Positions 58,078-64,000 of a stretch of DNA of 64,000 bases are shown piece after piece. The DNA lies in contig NZ_JACHIR010000001.1 in the NCBI RefSeq assembly GCF_014203355.1, forward strand, positions 8,434,038-8,498,037, given 5' to 3'. A model generated the notes under the pieces. That model was given only the letters and a program-made list of their open reading frames with translations, was not told the origin of the DNA and did not search any database. The position numbers and the translations under genes were made by a program. Within the stretch, counting starts at the first letter, position 1, and every line of letters starts with the position of its first letter. The DNA is from Kutzneria kofuensis. Its GTDB lineage: Bacteria; Actinomycetota; Actinomycetes; Mycobacteriales; Pseudonocardiaceae.

Positions 58078-59406
58078 TCACCGGTCGCGTCCGAACACCA
58101 CCTCACCCGGGGCGAACGGCCCGGTGAGCCGCGCGCGGGCCGGACTGGATCGGGCGATCTCGTGGCCGTGGCGAAACACGTGCAGGCGCGCGGGCAGCAA
58201 CCGCAGCGCCTCGATCGGATCGCGCGCGTCGAGCAGCACGAAGTCGGCCGGCCGCCCCTCGGCGATGCCGTAGCGGTCGTCCAACCGCAGCAACCGCGCC
58301 CCGGAACCGGTGACCAGGTCGAGCATGCCGGCGAGCTGCTGGTGTCCGGTCAGGTGTCCGAACAGCGCCCCGAACTGGGCCACCGCGAGCATGTCGCCCA
58401 CGCCCAGGGGGAGCCAGGCGTCCAGCACGGAGTCCTGGCCCAGTGCCACGGTGACCCCCGCCTCGCGCAGCGCGGCGATCGGCGCCATGCCGCGGCGCAC
58501 GGGAGCCGCGTCGTTGCGCCCCTGCAAGACCGCGTTCACCATCGGGTTGGCCACCACGCCCACCCCCGAGTCGGCCAGCCGAGCCGCCACCTCGCCGAGC
58601 AGCGCCGCGTCGTACGCCGCCATCGCCGTGCAGTGGCCGAGCACCACCCGGCCCTGCCAGCCGCGCTCCGCCGCCTCGCGAGCCATCGAGACGGCGAAGC
58701 GGGAACCCGGGTCGTCGGTCTCGTCGCAGTGCGCGTCGACGTCGGCGTCGAACTCCTGCGCGATGTCGAAGACGTCCCGGACATGGGCTTCGCCCTGCGC
58801 CGGCGTCGGCTCGTGGTGCGGGATCCCGCCGACGGCGTCGCAGCCACGCGCCATCGCCGCGCGCAGCGCCTCGCGCTGGCCCGGCTCGCGGTACAGGCCG
58901 TCCTGGGGGAACGCGACGAGTTGGACGTCGCACACCCCGCGGGCCTCGTCCCGCAGTTCCAGCAGGGCACTGAGGGCGTCGGGGGCGCCGGGGCTGACGT
59001 CGACATGGCACCGCACGTGCAGCGTGCCGGCGGCGACCATCCAGCGCAGCACCTCACGGGCGTTGGCCAGGATCTGCTTGCCCGTCAGGCGAGCGCGCCG
59101 CCGCGACCAGACCGCGATGCCTTCGCCCAGCGTGCCCGAGCGGTTCGGGTCCGCCGGGTCGAGGGTGAGCGCCGAGTCCAGGTGCATGTGCGCGTCCACG
59201 AAGGGCGGGACCACCAGCCGCCCCGCGGCCTCCACCACCCGTGCGCCCTGCGCCCGCGCCGTCGCGACCTCGCGGGCGTCGAGCGGCCCGACCCGGGTGA
59301 AACGCCCGTCGCCCACCAGCAGGTCCACCGGCCCGTTTCGGTCGGCGAGGAGCGCGTCACGCACGAGCAGCTGGGCGGGGACCGGTGCGGCGCCGTGAGT
59401 CTGCAC
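58078..59406 (-). CDS. Cytosine deaminase-like amidohydrolase
   Basis: A 442-residue metal-dependent hydrolase of the CodA group: PPFVDAHMHLDSALT (metal-binding His pair), DAHCDETDDPGSRF (catalytic Glu in the HCDE segment), VLGHCTAMAAY and VALGQDSVLDAW with the last metal ligand Asp. Cytosine deaminases and relatives deaminate pyrimidines and related rings. Here it may act on hydroxymethylcytosine or a later aminopyrimidine (inference). GTG at 59406 is the likely start, as the protein begins with the usual N-terminal sandwich; the frame stays open further upstream. It is divergent from the nucleotidyltransferase gene, 45 bases away. Confidence 0.88.
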   Translation of the reverse strand: MQTHGAAPVPAQLLVRDALLADRNGPVDLLVGDGRFTRVGPLDAREVATARAQGARVVEAAGRLVVPPFVDAHMHLDSALTLDPADPNRSGTLGEGIAVWSRRRARLTGKQILANAREVLRWMVAAGTLHVRCHVDVSPGAPDALSALLELRDEARGVCDVQLVAFPQDGLYREPGQREALRAAMARGCDAVGGIPHHEPTPAQGEAHVRDVFDIAQEFDADVDAHCDETDDPGSRFAVSMAREAAERGWQGRVVLGHCTAMAAYDAALLGEVAARLADSGVGVVANPMVNAVLQGRNDAAPVRRGMAPIAALREAGVTVALGQDSVLDAWLPLGVGDMLAVAQFGALFGHLTGHQQLAGMLDLVTGSGARLLRLDDRYGIAEGRPADFVLLDARDPIEALRLLPARLHVFRHGHEIARSSPARARLTGPFAPGEVVFGRDR

Positions 59407-59451
59407 CCCACCACCGTAGCCGTCGTGCCGAACAGACCGACAAGGAAGTGA

Positions 59452-60867
59452 GTGAGCACAGTGGACAGTCCCAGCGCGTATCCCGAACTCCAGCTGGGGT
59501 GCCTCGCCCCGGCGGCCCCGGTCGGCGACATCCTGGCCCGGGTCGAGCGGGTCGTGGCCGACGGCGTGCGCCGGCTGGACCGCGTCGCCGACGTCGTGCG
59601 GCGCAACCGGGTGGTCCTGCTCGCCGCGCACAACCTCGACGGCACGACGCATCCCACCGGCGCGGCGCTCGTCGCCGAGCTCGCGCCGTTCGTCGCCGAC
59701 CGGCGCCGGCGGGCCGAGGCCCTGGTGCGGACCGAGGAGTTGCTGGAGCGCCTCGGCGTCGCCCTCGGCATACCGGTGTGGGGTATCAAGGGCCTGGCGA
59801 GCCGGGCCGGGTACCCCGATCCCGCCCTCCGCGAGCTGCGGGACGCCGACGTCGCCGTCGCCGGGGCCGACGAGGCGTTCGCGCTGGCCGAGGAGCTGCG
59901 GGGGCACGGCTACGACACCGATCACGCCGAGCTGCCCTGGATCAAGCACGACGCCGGCGGCACGCCCTACGGCCAGTACAAGCTCACCGGCCCGGACGGC
60001 CACTCCGCGGTGGACATCCACTTCGGCCCCGGCTACTCCGCCGGACACTGCGGCCTGCTGCCGGTGCCCGCGCCGACCGAGCCGGGTCTACGCCCGCTGC
60101 CGATCCTGGCCAACCTGCGGCCGATGACCGGCAACAGCGGGGGAGACGTGCACGTCACCGTCAAGGACGTCAACGACCTGTGGACCGCGGCCAAGGTCCT
60201 GGACCCGGAGTCGGCCGCGGCCCTCGTCCGGGACGCGCGGGCCGCCGCCCTGCACGGGCACCTGGCCGGCATCGCCCGTCTCACCGCCGAGATCACCTCG
60301 GTCGACCGGGACCAGCGCGAGGTTCTCGACGTGTTGGTGCGGGCGGCCGCCGGTCGCGCCGGCCGCCCGGTGGTCGCGACCGGCCTGATGTCCCGCACCG
60401 CTCCGGTGCGGGTGCTGCGCACGACCGGCCGCGCCTACGCTCAGGCCCGAGCCCACACCCGCTCAGTGCCGGTCCGCGTCGCGGCGGCGGTCACCGCGTT
60501 CGCCTTCTACGTCGTCAACGCCCGTCCTCGCGTGGTCACGGCCCCGGTGCTCACCCGTAGGCCGGCCCCCTGGCGCTGCGTGCGGCTCGTTCCCGTCGGG
60601 TTGGCCGAAACTCTCGACCGGCGGGGCCCCGACGCCGCGTCGCAGTGGGAAGGCGACCGGTTGGGTTCGGCGGCCCCGCGCCCAGCGGGCGGCGGGCCGC
60701 GCCGTGAATCCCTGCGGTGGACCACGGACCGCACGGTTCTCGCGTACAACGACACGGTTTTCGTGTCCACGGTGTGGGGCGTCCTGCCCCGCGCAGTCGT
60801 GCGCAGCGCCGCGGTCGGCCCGGAGCAGAGGCGGCCGGCCCACACCGTGGCGGGGGCAGCCGAATGA
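59452..60867 (+). CDS. Nucleotidyltransferase-like protein (NTP_transf_5 type)
   Basis: A 471-residue protein. Its central part resembles the uncharacterised NTP_transf_5 family: IPVWGIKGLASRAGYPDPALRELRDADVAVAGADEAFALAEEL, shown here only as the span at residues about 105-150, then HGYDTDHAELPW and KLTGPDGHSAVDIHFG. The paired acidic residues RDADVAV fit a nucleotidyltransferase metal site. Family members occur in several RiPP and nucleoside clusters. The C-terminal 100 residues are Arg/Pro-rich and unassigned. GTG 59452 follows AAGGAAG. Its stop overlaps the next start (ATGA). Confidence 0.75.
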   Translation: MSTVDSPSAYPELQLGCLAPAAPVGDILARVERVVADGVRRLDRVADVVRRNRVVLLAAHNLDGTTHPTGAALVAELAPFVADRRRRAEALVRTEELLERLGVALGIPVWGIKGLASRAGYPDPALRELRDADVAVAGADEAFALAEELRGHGYDTDHAELPWIKHDAGGTPYGQYKLTGPDGHSAVDIHFGPGYSAGHCGLLPVPAPTEPGLRPLPILANLRPMTGNSGGDVHVTVKDVNDLWTAAKVLDPESAAALVRDARAAALHGHLAGIARLTAEITSVDRDQREVLDVLVRAAAGRAGRPVVATGLMSRTAPVRVLRTTGRAYAQARAHTRSVPVRVAAAVTAFAFYVVNARPRVVTAPVLTRRPAPWRCVRLVPVGLAETLDRRGPDAASQWEGDRLGSAAPRPAGGGPRRESLRWTTDRTVLAYNDTVFVSTVWGVLPRAVVRSAAVGPEQRRPAHTVAGAAE

Positions 60868-61856
60868 CCCCCGCACTGCACCGCCGCAGCGTCGTCACCG
60901 CCAAGGACGCCTTGGCCGTGGTCGGGCTGACGGTCGACGAGTTGGTCGCCTGCGTCGACCGCGAGCCGGCCGAGGGACCGCGCTACCTGGTCGGTTCCCT
61001 CGCCTCCGGCTTCGGCAACGACCACAGCGACGTGGACGTGCACATCCTCGTGCCCGGCCTCGAACGTCCCGTCGGGCCGCGGCTGCACCACGCCGCCGAT
61101 GTCACCGTCGATGTCGAGCTGTATCCCGCGGCCTGGCCGGCCGAGACCGTCGCCCGGGTGGGCGCGGTGCCCACCGCTGACTGGCTGCTCGGCCGGATCG
61201 CGATGGACCGGGTCGTCGACGGCGGCCAGCGGCGCTGGCTGTGCCGGTGGATGCACGCCGTGCCCCTCGACCCCCAGGACGGCCCGGTCTTCAGCGACGA
61301 AGAGATCGCCGTCCTACTGCCCGCCCTCGTCCGCGAGGCGCACGACAAGCTCCTGGTCGACGCCGCCGTCGCGCTGCTGGCCGACGCCGCCGGCCGTCGC
61401 GGCGCGGTGGCCTACCCCGAGTCGGCCCGCGACTACCTGTGGGCGCGAGCGGCCCGTGGCCTGTTGGAACTGTTCTGCCGCGCGGCCGGCGACGTGACGA
61501 CGGGGGAGAAGTGGCTGCCGGCGCGCGCCCGGCGGCTGGGCCTCGCCGTGCCGCCACCCGGGCGGTGCGCCGACGATGCCGCGTTCGTGCTCTCCGGACT
61601 GAGCTGGAGCGCCGCCGACATCATGGCCGCGGTGCACATCCACCCGGCGTCCGACGCCGCCCCGGTCGAGCTGGCCGGCCGCCGCTTCCTGGCCAACCGG
61701 CACGACCGCCTGCTGGAGACCTGGACGTCGGCCAGCGGCGCGCTCGGCGCGGCCCTGGAGGAACACGAGCCGGAGACGCTGCTGGACGCGGTGCGGTCCA
61801 CGTCCTGCGATCTGGTCGTCGACGAGGCATTCGTGCGGGAAAGGCTGGCGGCGTGA
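60864..61856 (+). CDS. Nucleotidyltransferase-domain protein
   Basis: A 330-residue protein with the polymerase-beta-like nucleotidyltransferase signature LVGSLASGFGNDHSDVDVHILV (residues about 42-63), where Gly-Ser and the Asp-x-Asp pair bind nucleotide and metal. Strand VTVDVELYP may give the third acidic residue. The rest is helical. It could adenylylate or uridylylate an intermediate. Coupled by ATGA and GTGA overlaps to genes on both sides. Confidence 0.8.
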   Translation: MTPALHRRSVVTAKDALAVVGLTVDELVACVDREPAEGPRYLVGSLASGFGNDHSDVDVHILVPGLERPVGPRLHHAADVTVDVELYPAAWPAETVARVGAVPTADWLLGRIAMDRVVDGGQRRWLCRWMHAVPLDPQDGPVFSDEEIAVLLPALVREAHDKLLVDAAVALLADAAGRRGAVAYPESARDYLWARAARGLLELFCRAAGDVTTGEKWLPARARRLGLAVPPPGRCADDAAFVLSGLSWSAADIMAAVHIHPASDAAPVELAGRRFLANRHDRLLETWTSASGALGAALEEHEPETLLDAVRSTSCDLVVDEAFVRERLAA

Positions 61857-62350
61857 GCGCGGTGGCGGGGATCGACGCGACCTGGCTGGTGACGCACGGA
61901 GCGAACGCGGCCTGGCGGTACGCCCGCTCCGTCCAGCCGACCCTGGCCGACATCGAGGCCGCCTGGCGGAACGAGGACTGGCCGCTGTGCGTGGAGGCCT
62001 GCGCGCAGGCGCTGCGCGGGATCGTGGTGTGCGGCTACTGCCTGAACGGGATGAAGACCATGCCCGACCGCACCGAGCTGCACCTGCTCATGGCGGTGGA
62101 CGAGAGCCCGGCCGCGGCGGCGCTGCGGGCCCTGCCGCGGGCTTTCGTCGCTCGACGCCAGGAGGCGTCGGACGCCAGACGGACCACTTTGGACCACGTC
62201 GCGACGCTGCGCGCGAGCCTGCCCATCGACCTGCCGGTCATTCGCGCGGCCGGCGCCCATGTGCCGACGCTGCGCGTCACCGCCCAGGTCGGCCGGTGGC
62301 GGGCGGAGCGCGGCCTCGGGCCCGTCGACTGGGATCGGTCCGGCCTGTGA
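61853..62350 (+). CDS. Hypothetical protein
   Basis: A 165-residue, mostly helical soluble protein that I do not recognise. Visible features are LCVEACAQALRGIVVCGYCLNG, with three cysteines in a short span, and a C-terminal basic stretch. The GTG start overlaps the nucleotidyltransferase stop, and its stop overlaps the PLP-enzyme start. Its tight coupling suggests it is a partner of the nucleotidyltransferase, which could need a helical partner of the HEPN/MNT kind (speculative). Confidence 0.6.
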   Translation: MSAVAGIDATWLVTHGANAAWRYARSVQPTLADIEAAWRNEDWPLCVEACAQALRGIVVCGYCLNGMKTMPDRTELHLLMAVDESPAAAALRALPRAFVARRQEASDARRTTLDHVATLRASLPIDLPVIRAAGAHVPTLRVTAQVGRWRAERGLGPVDWDRSGL

Positions 62351-63375
62351 CCGACGGGCACGACCTGACCGGCACGCCCCGGCCCTGGCCCGCCGACGTG
62401 GCCGAGCTGTGGCGGGACGGCCTGGCCGAGGCCAGCCGGGCCGCCTCGTGGGAATCCCGCCCGCCTTGGCGCGGAGTGCCCGCGCTGCGCGACGCGCTCG
62501 GCCGCCTCGTCGACTTCGACCAGGCGGCCGAGTTCCTGGTCACCGGCGGCATCCGACCGCTGATCGGCGCGTTCGCGCTGACCGGCCGCCGGGTCGTGGT
62601 CGAACGGCCCAGCTTCGAGGGCGTGGCGACCGCGTTCCGGCGCTGCGGCGCGCGGGTGCTGCGGGCGGACATCGACCAGGCGCTGCGGCTGGCCCGGCCG
62701 GCCGGCGACCACCTGCTGTGGATCACCTCGCCGTGGCGCAACCCCGACGGCTGGAGCCTGGACCCGGACGTCGTCGAGCGGCTGGCCGACTTCGTGCGGC
62801 GGGGCGGGATGCTGGTGCAGAACGAGACCTACCGCCTGTTCTCCCCGTCGACGTCCCCGGCGCCGGCGCGGGTGCCCGGCGCCTTCGTCGCCGGCTCCCT
62901 CACGAAGGCCGCCGGCCCCTGGTCCCGGCTCGGCTGGCTGATCGCTCCCGCCGTGCCCGGTCCGGTCGAGGCGCACCTGCGTGCGTCCGCCCCGCCGACG
63001 CTGTGGCAGGAGGCCTGGGCGCTGTTCGCCGCCGCGGGCGGATTCGATCGGTTGGGCCGGCGGGCCGCGGCGGTGGGGGCGTTGACCGATCGCACGGCGG
63101 CGGCCCTCGGCGGCCCCGTGACCGGAGGGACGAGCCTGCTGGTCAGCGTCAACAGCTCCGACCCGGTTGCCTTGCTGCGCCGGCGTTTCGGTCTGCTCGT
63201 CGGAAGCGGCACGGACTTCGCGGCACCGAACACCACGGCACGGTTGTGTTTCCTGGGCTGCAGTCCGGAGTGCGACCATGTCGGGGTCGAGGCGCTGGTG
63301 CGCTCCGGAGCCGCCCGGATCGTCCATGGTGGACGGAAGGCCGGGCGGCCGCTCGAACGGGGCGGGGCGGCGTGA
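62347..63375 (+). CDS. Aminotransferase-like PLP enzyme (fold type I)
   Basis: A 342-residue protein similar to class I/II aminotransferases. RPPWRGVPALRDALGRLV is the N-terminal substrate arm, VTGGIRPLIGAF the cofactor phosphate region, ITSPWRNPDGW the family Asn-Pro-x-Gly segment, LVQNETYRLF the Asp/Tyr-type contact, and GSLTKAAGPWSRLGWL holds the PLP Lys and the following Arg-Leu-Gly. It is shorter than typical enzymes (about 390). It may install an amino group or act as a decarboxylase or lyase. Its stop codon directly abuts the stop of the pyrophosphatase-like gene on the other strand. Confidence 0.82.
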   Translation: MTDGHDLTGTPRPWPADVAELWRDGLAEASRAASWESRPPWRGVPALRDALGRLVDFDQAAEFLVTGGIRPLIGAFALTGRRVVVERPSFEGVATAFRRCGARVLRADIDQALRLARPAGDHLLWITSPWRNPDGWSLDPDVVERLADFVRRGGMLVQNETYRLFSPSTSPAPARVPGAFVAGSLTKAAGPWSRLGWLIAPAVPGPVEAHLRASAPPTLWQEAWALFAAAGGFDRLGRRAAAVGALTDRTAAALGGPVTGGTSLLVSVNSSDPVALLRRRFGLLVGSGTDFAAPNTTARLCFLGCSPECDHVGVEALVRSGAARIVHGGRKAGRPLERGGAA

Positions 63376-63717
63376 CTACCGGGACACCAGCAGCCCGCCG
63401 ATCTCGAGCACGTCGTCGAGCAGCCGGCGGATCTGCTCGATCTCCGCCGGGGTGCAGTCGATGAGCACCTTGACCTCGGCGTCCCGCTTGACCGGGTCCG
63501 CGGTCACGAAGACCCCCACCACGCCGGAACCCGTCGCGCTGCCGCGGAACACGTCGATGGCGTGGCCGTCGCCGCCGGTCGTCCCGTCGAGATAGCCGTA
63601 GTCCACCGGATACACAGCCTGCGGCACCCGCGGATGCACGGAGTCCTTGGGACGGTCGACGGTCACCGTCGTCCCGGCCACCAGCGCGTCGAGGTTGGCG
63701 AAGAACGTCTCACTCAT
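63376..63717 (-). CDS. Inorganic pyrophosphatase-like protein
   Basis: A 113-residue protein matching the core of soluble family I pyrophosphatases: VYPVDYGYLDGTTGGDGHAIDVFRG, located at residues about 36-60, then a VFVTADP strand and VKVLIDCTPAEIEQI. True enzymes have about 165-175 residues and further metal-binding Asp residues, so this short form may be inactive on pyrophosphate or specialised. The ATG at 63717 lies inside the end of the acyl carrier protein gene (8-base overlap), so the two are coupled. Confidence 0.75.
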   Translation of the reverse strand: MSETFFANLDALVAGTTVTVDRPKDSVHPRVPQAVYPVDYGYLDGTTGGDGHAIDVFRGSATGSGVVGVFVTADPVKRDAEVKVLIDCTPAEIEQIRRLLDDVLEIGGLLVSR

Positions 63718-63961
63718 CCGCGCCCACCTTGGCCGCGATGAGGTCGACGATCCGTCGCACCGACCGGAAGTTCTCGAAGTCCAGCTCATCGTCCTCGAAG
63801 ACGAGGGCGAATCGGTTTTCCAGGCTCAGCGTCAGGTCGACGCTGCGCAGCGAGTCCAGGCCGTGGTACGTCAGGGGATCGAGGTCGCCGATGCGCCGCT
63901 CGTCGCCGAGTATCTGTTCGATCCGGGACCGCACGATCCCGGTTATCTCGTCTCGGTTCAT
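63710..63961 (-). CDS. Acyl carrier protein
   Basis: An 83-residue carrier protein of four helices with the phosphopantetheine attachment Ser in YHGLDSLRSVDL (about residue 37) and an acidic helix FEDDELDFENF. It should tether an acyl or aminoacyl intermediate as a thioester. No adenylation, ketosynthase or condensation domain lies in this window, so its partner is presumably to the right. The ATG at 63961 follows GAAAGG. It is coupled to the pyrophosphatase-like gene. Confidence 0.9.
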   Translation of the reverse strand: MNRDEITGIVRSRIEQILGDERRIGDLDPLTYHGLDSLRSVDLTLSLENRFALVFEDDELDFENFRSVRRIVDLIAAKVGADE

Positions 63962-63972
63962 CCGGTTGCCTT

Positions 63973-64000
63973 TCAGGAGATGGCGAACGGTCCGCCCAAG
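63973..64000 (-). CDS. C-terminal end of a gene continuing past the window
   Basis: On the minus strand, one frame reads LGGPFAIS and stops at 63975-63973, 11 bases before the acyl carrier protein start. Only eight codons are visible, so neither identity nor coding status can be settled; the spacing fits an operon with the carrier protein. Confidence 0.3.

Noticed and set aside
48175-59451. Search for a TPP riboswitch (THI box) or SARP heptamer repeats before the pyrimidine operon
   Set aside because: I could not find the conserved THI-box sequence blocks or clear 11- or 22-base spaced heptamers at 48175-48253 or 59407-59451 by eye.

Overview
The window is high-GC DNA with GTG starts, many overlapping stop/start codons, secreted enzymes carrying CBM2 or ricin-type CBM13 modules, LacI/TetR/SARP/LAL regulators, a lasso peptide locus and a large biosynthetic operon. 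This points to a filamentous actinomycete; genus or species cannot be fixed from the sequence. I see no tRNA, rRNA or CRISPR array.

Region 1 (1-19.7 kb) is a plant-polysaccharide island. Two tandem LacI regulators and a third at 8.3 kb flank eight secreted glycosidases on the minus strand: GH54 arabinofuranosidase, GH29 fucosidase, a frameshifted clan GH-A enzyme, GH12, GH2, a second GH29, GH12-CBM2 and GH6-CBM2. The activities suit decorated xyloglucan and cellulose. Three families of palindromes recur in the gaps and look like shared operators; one sits on the ribosome binding site of the 8.3 kb LacI gene.

Region 2 (19.8-22.5 kb) is a compact lasso peptide cluster A-C-B1-B2. Its 42-residue precursor has a textbook leader motif and a predicted 16-residue core with a Gly1-Asp9 ring.

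Region 3 (22.9-35.4 kb) holds stress and housekeeping-type genes (DUF4342, ArsR/MFS pair, CsbD, STAS, a small membrane protein with a sigma-B-like promoter), a GH76 mannanase, MerR and TetR regulators, a TetR-controlled SDR-like gene with two mirrored operators, a secreted ribosome-inactivating protein, and a frameshifted LAL regulator.

Region 4 (35.6-44.7 kb) is a patchwork of small accessory genes and decayed pieces: fragments resembling DnaE2, a TnsA-like endonuclease, a radical SAM enzyme and an IS701-type transposase. Intact genes include a seven-bladed WD40 protein, a His-rich secreted protein and a CDF transporter.

Region 5 (44.8-64 kb) is a biosynthetic cluster led by two SARP regulators. 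An almost fully translationally coupled operon encodes two radical SAM enzymes, an APH-like kinase, an HprK-like kinase, a nucleoside phosphorylase-like protein, a thymidylate synthase homologue with the Asp typical of CMP/dCMP hydroxymethylases, a MilB/BcmB-like N-glycosidase, ThiD, a ThiO-like oxidase and TenA. A cytosine-deaminase-like amidohydrolase, two nucleotidyltransferases, a PLP enzyme, a pyrophosphatase-like protein and an acyl carrier protein follow. The simplest reading is that CMP is hydroxymethylated and cleaved to a hydroxymethylpyrimidine, which thiamin-type enzymes then process into an antimetabolite or nucleoside-derived natural product. The exact product is not predictable here.
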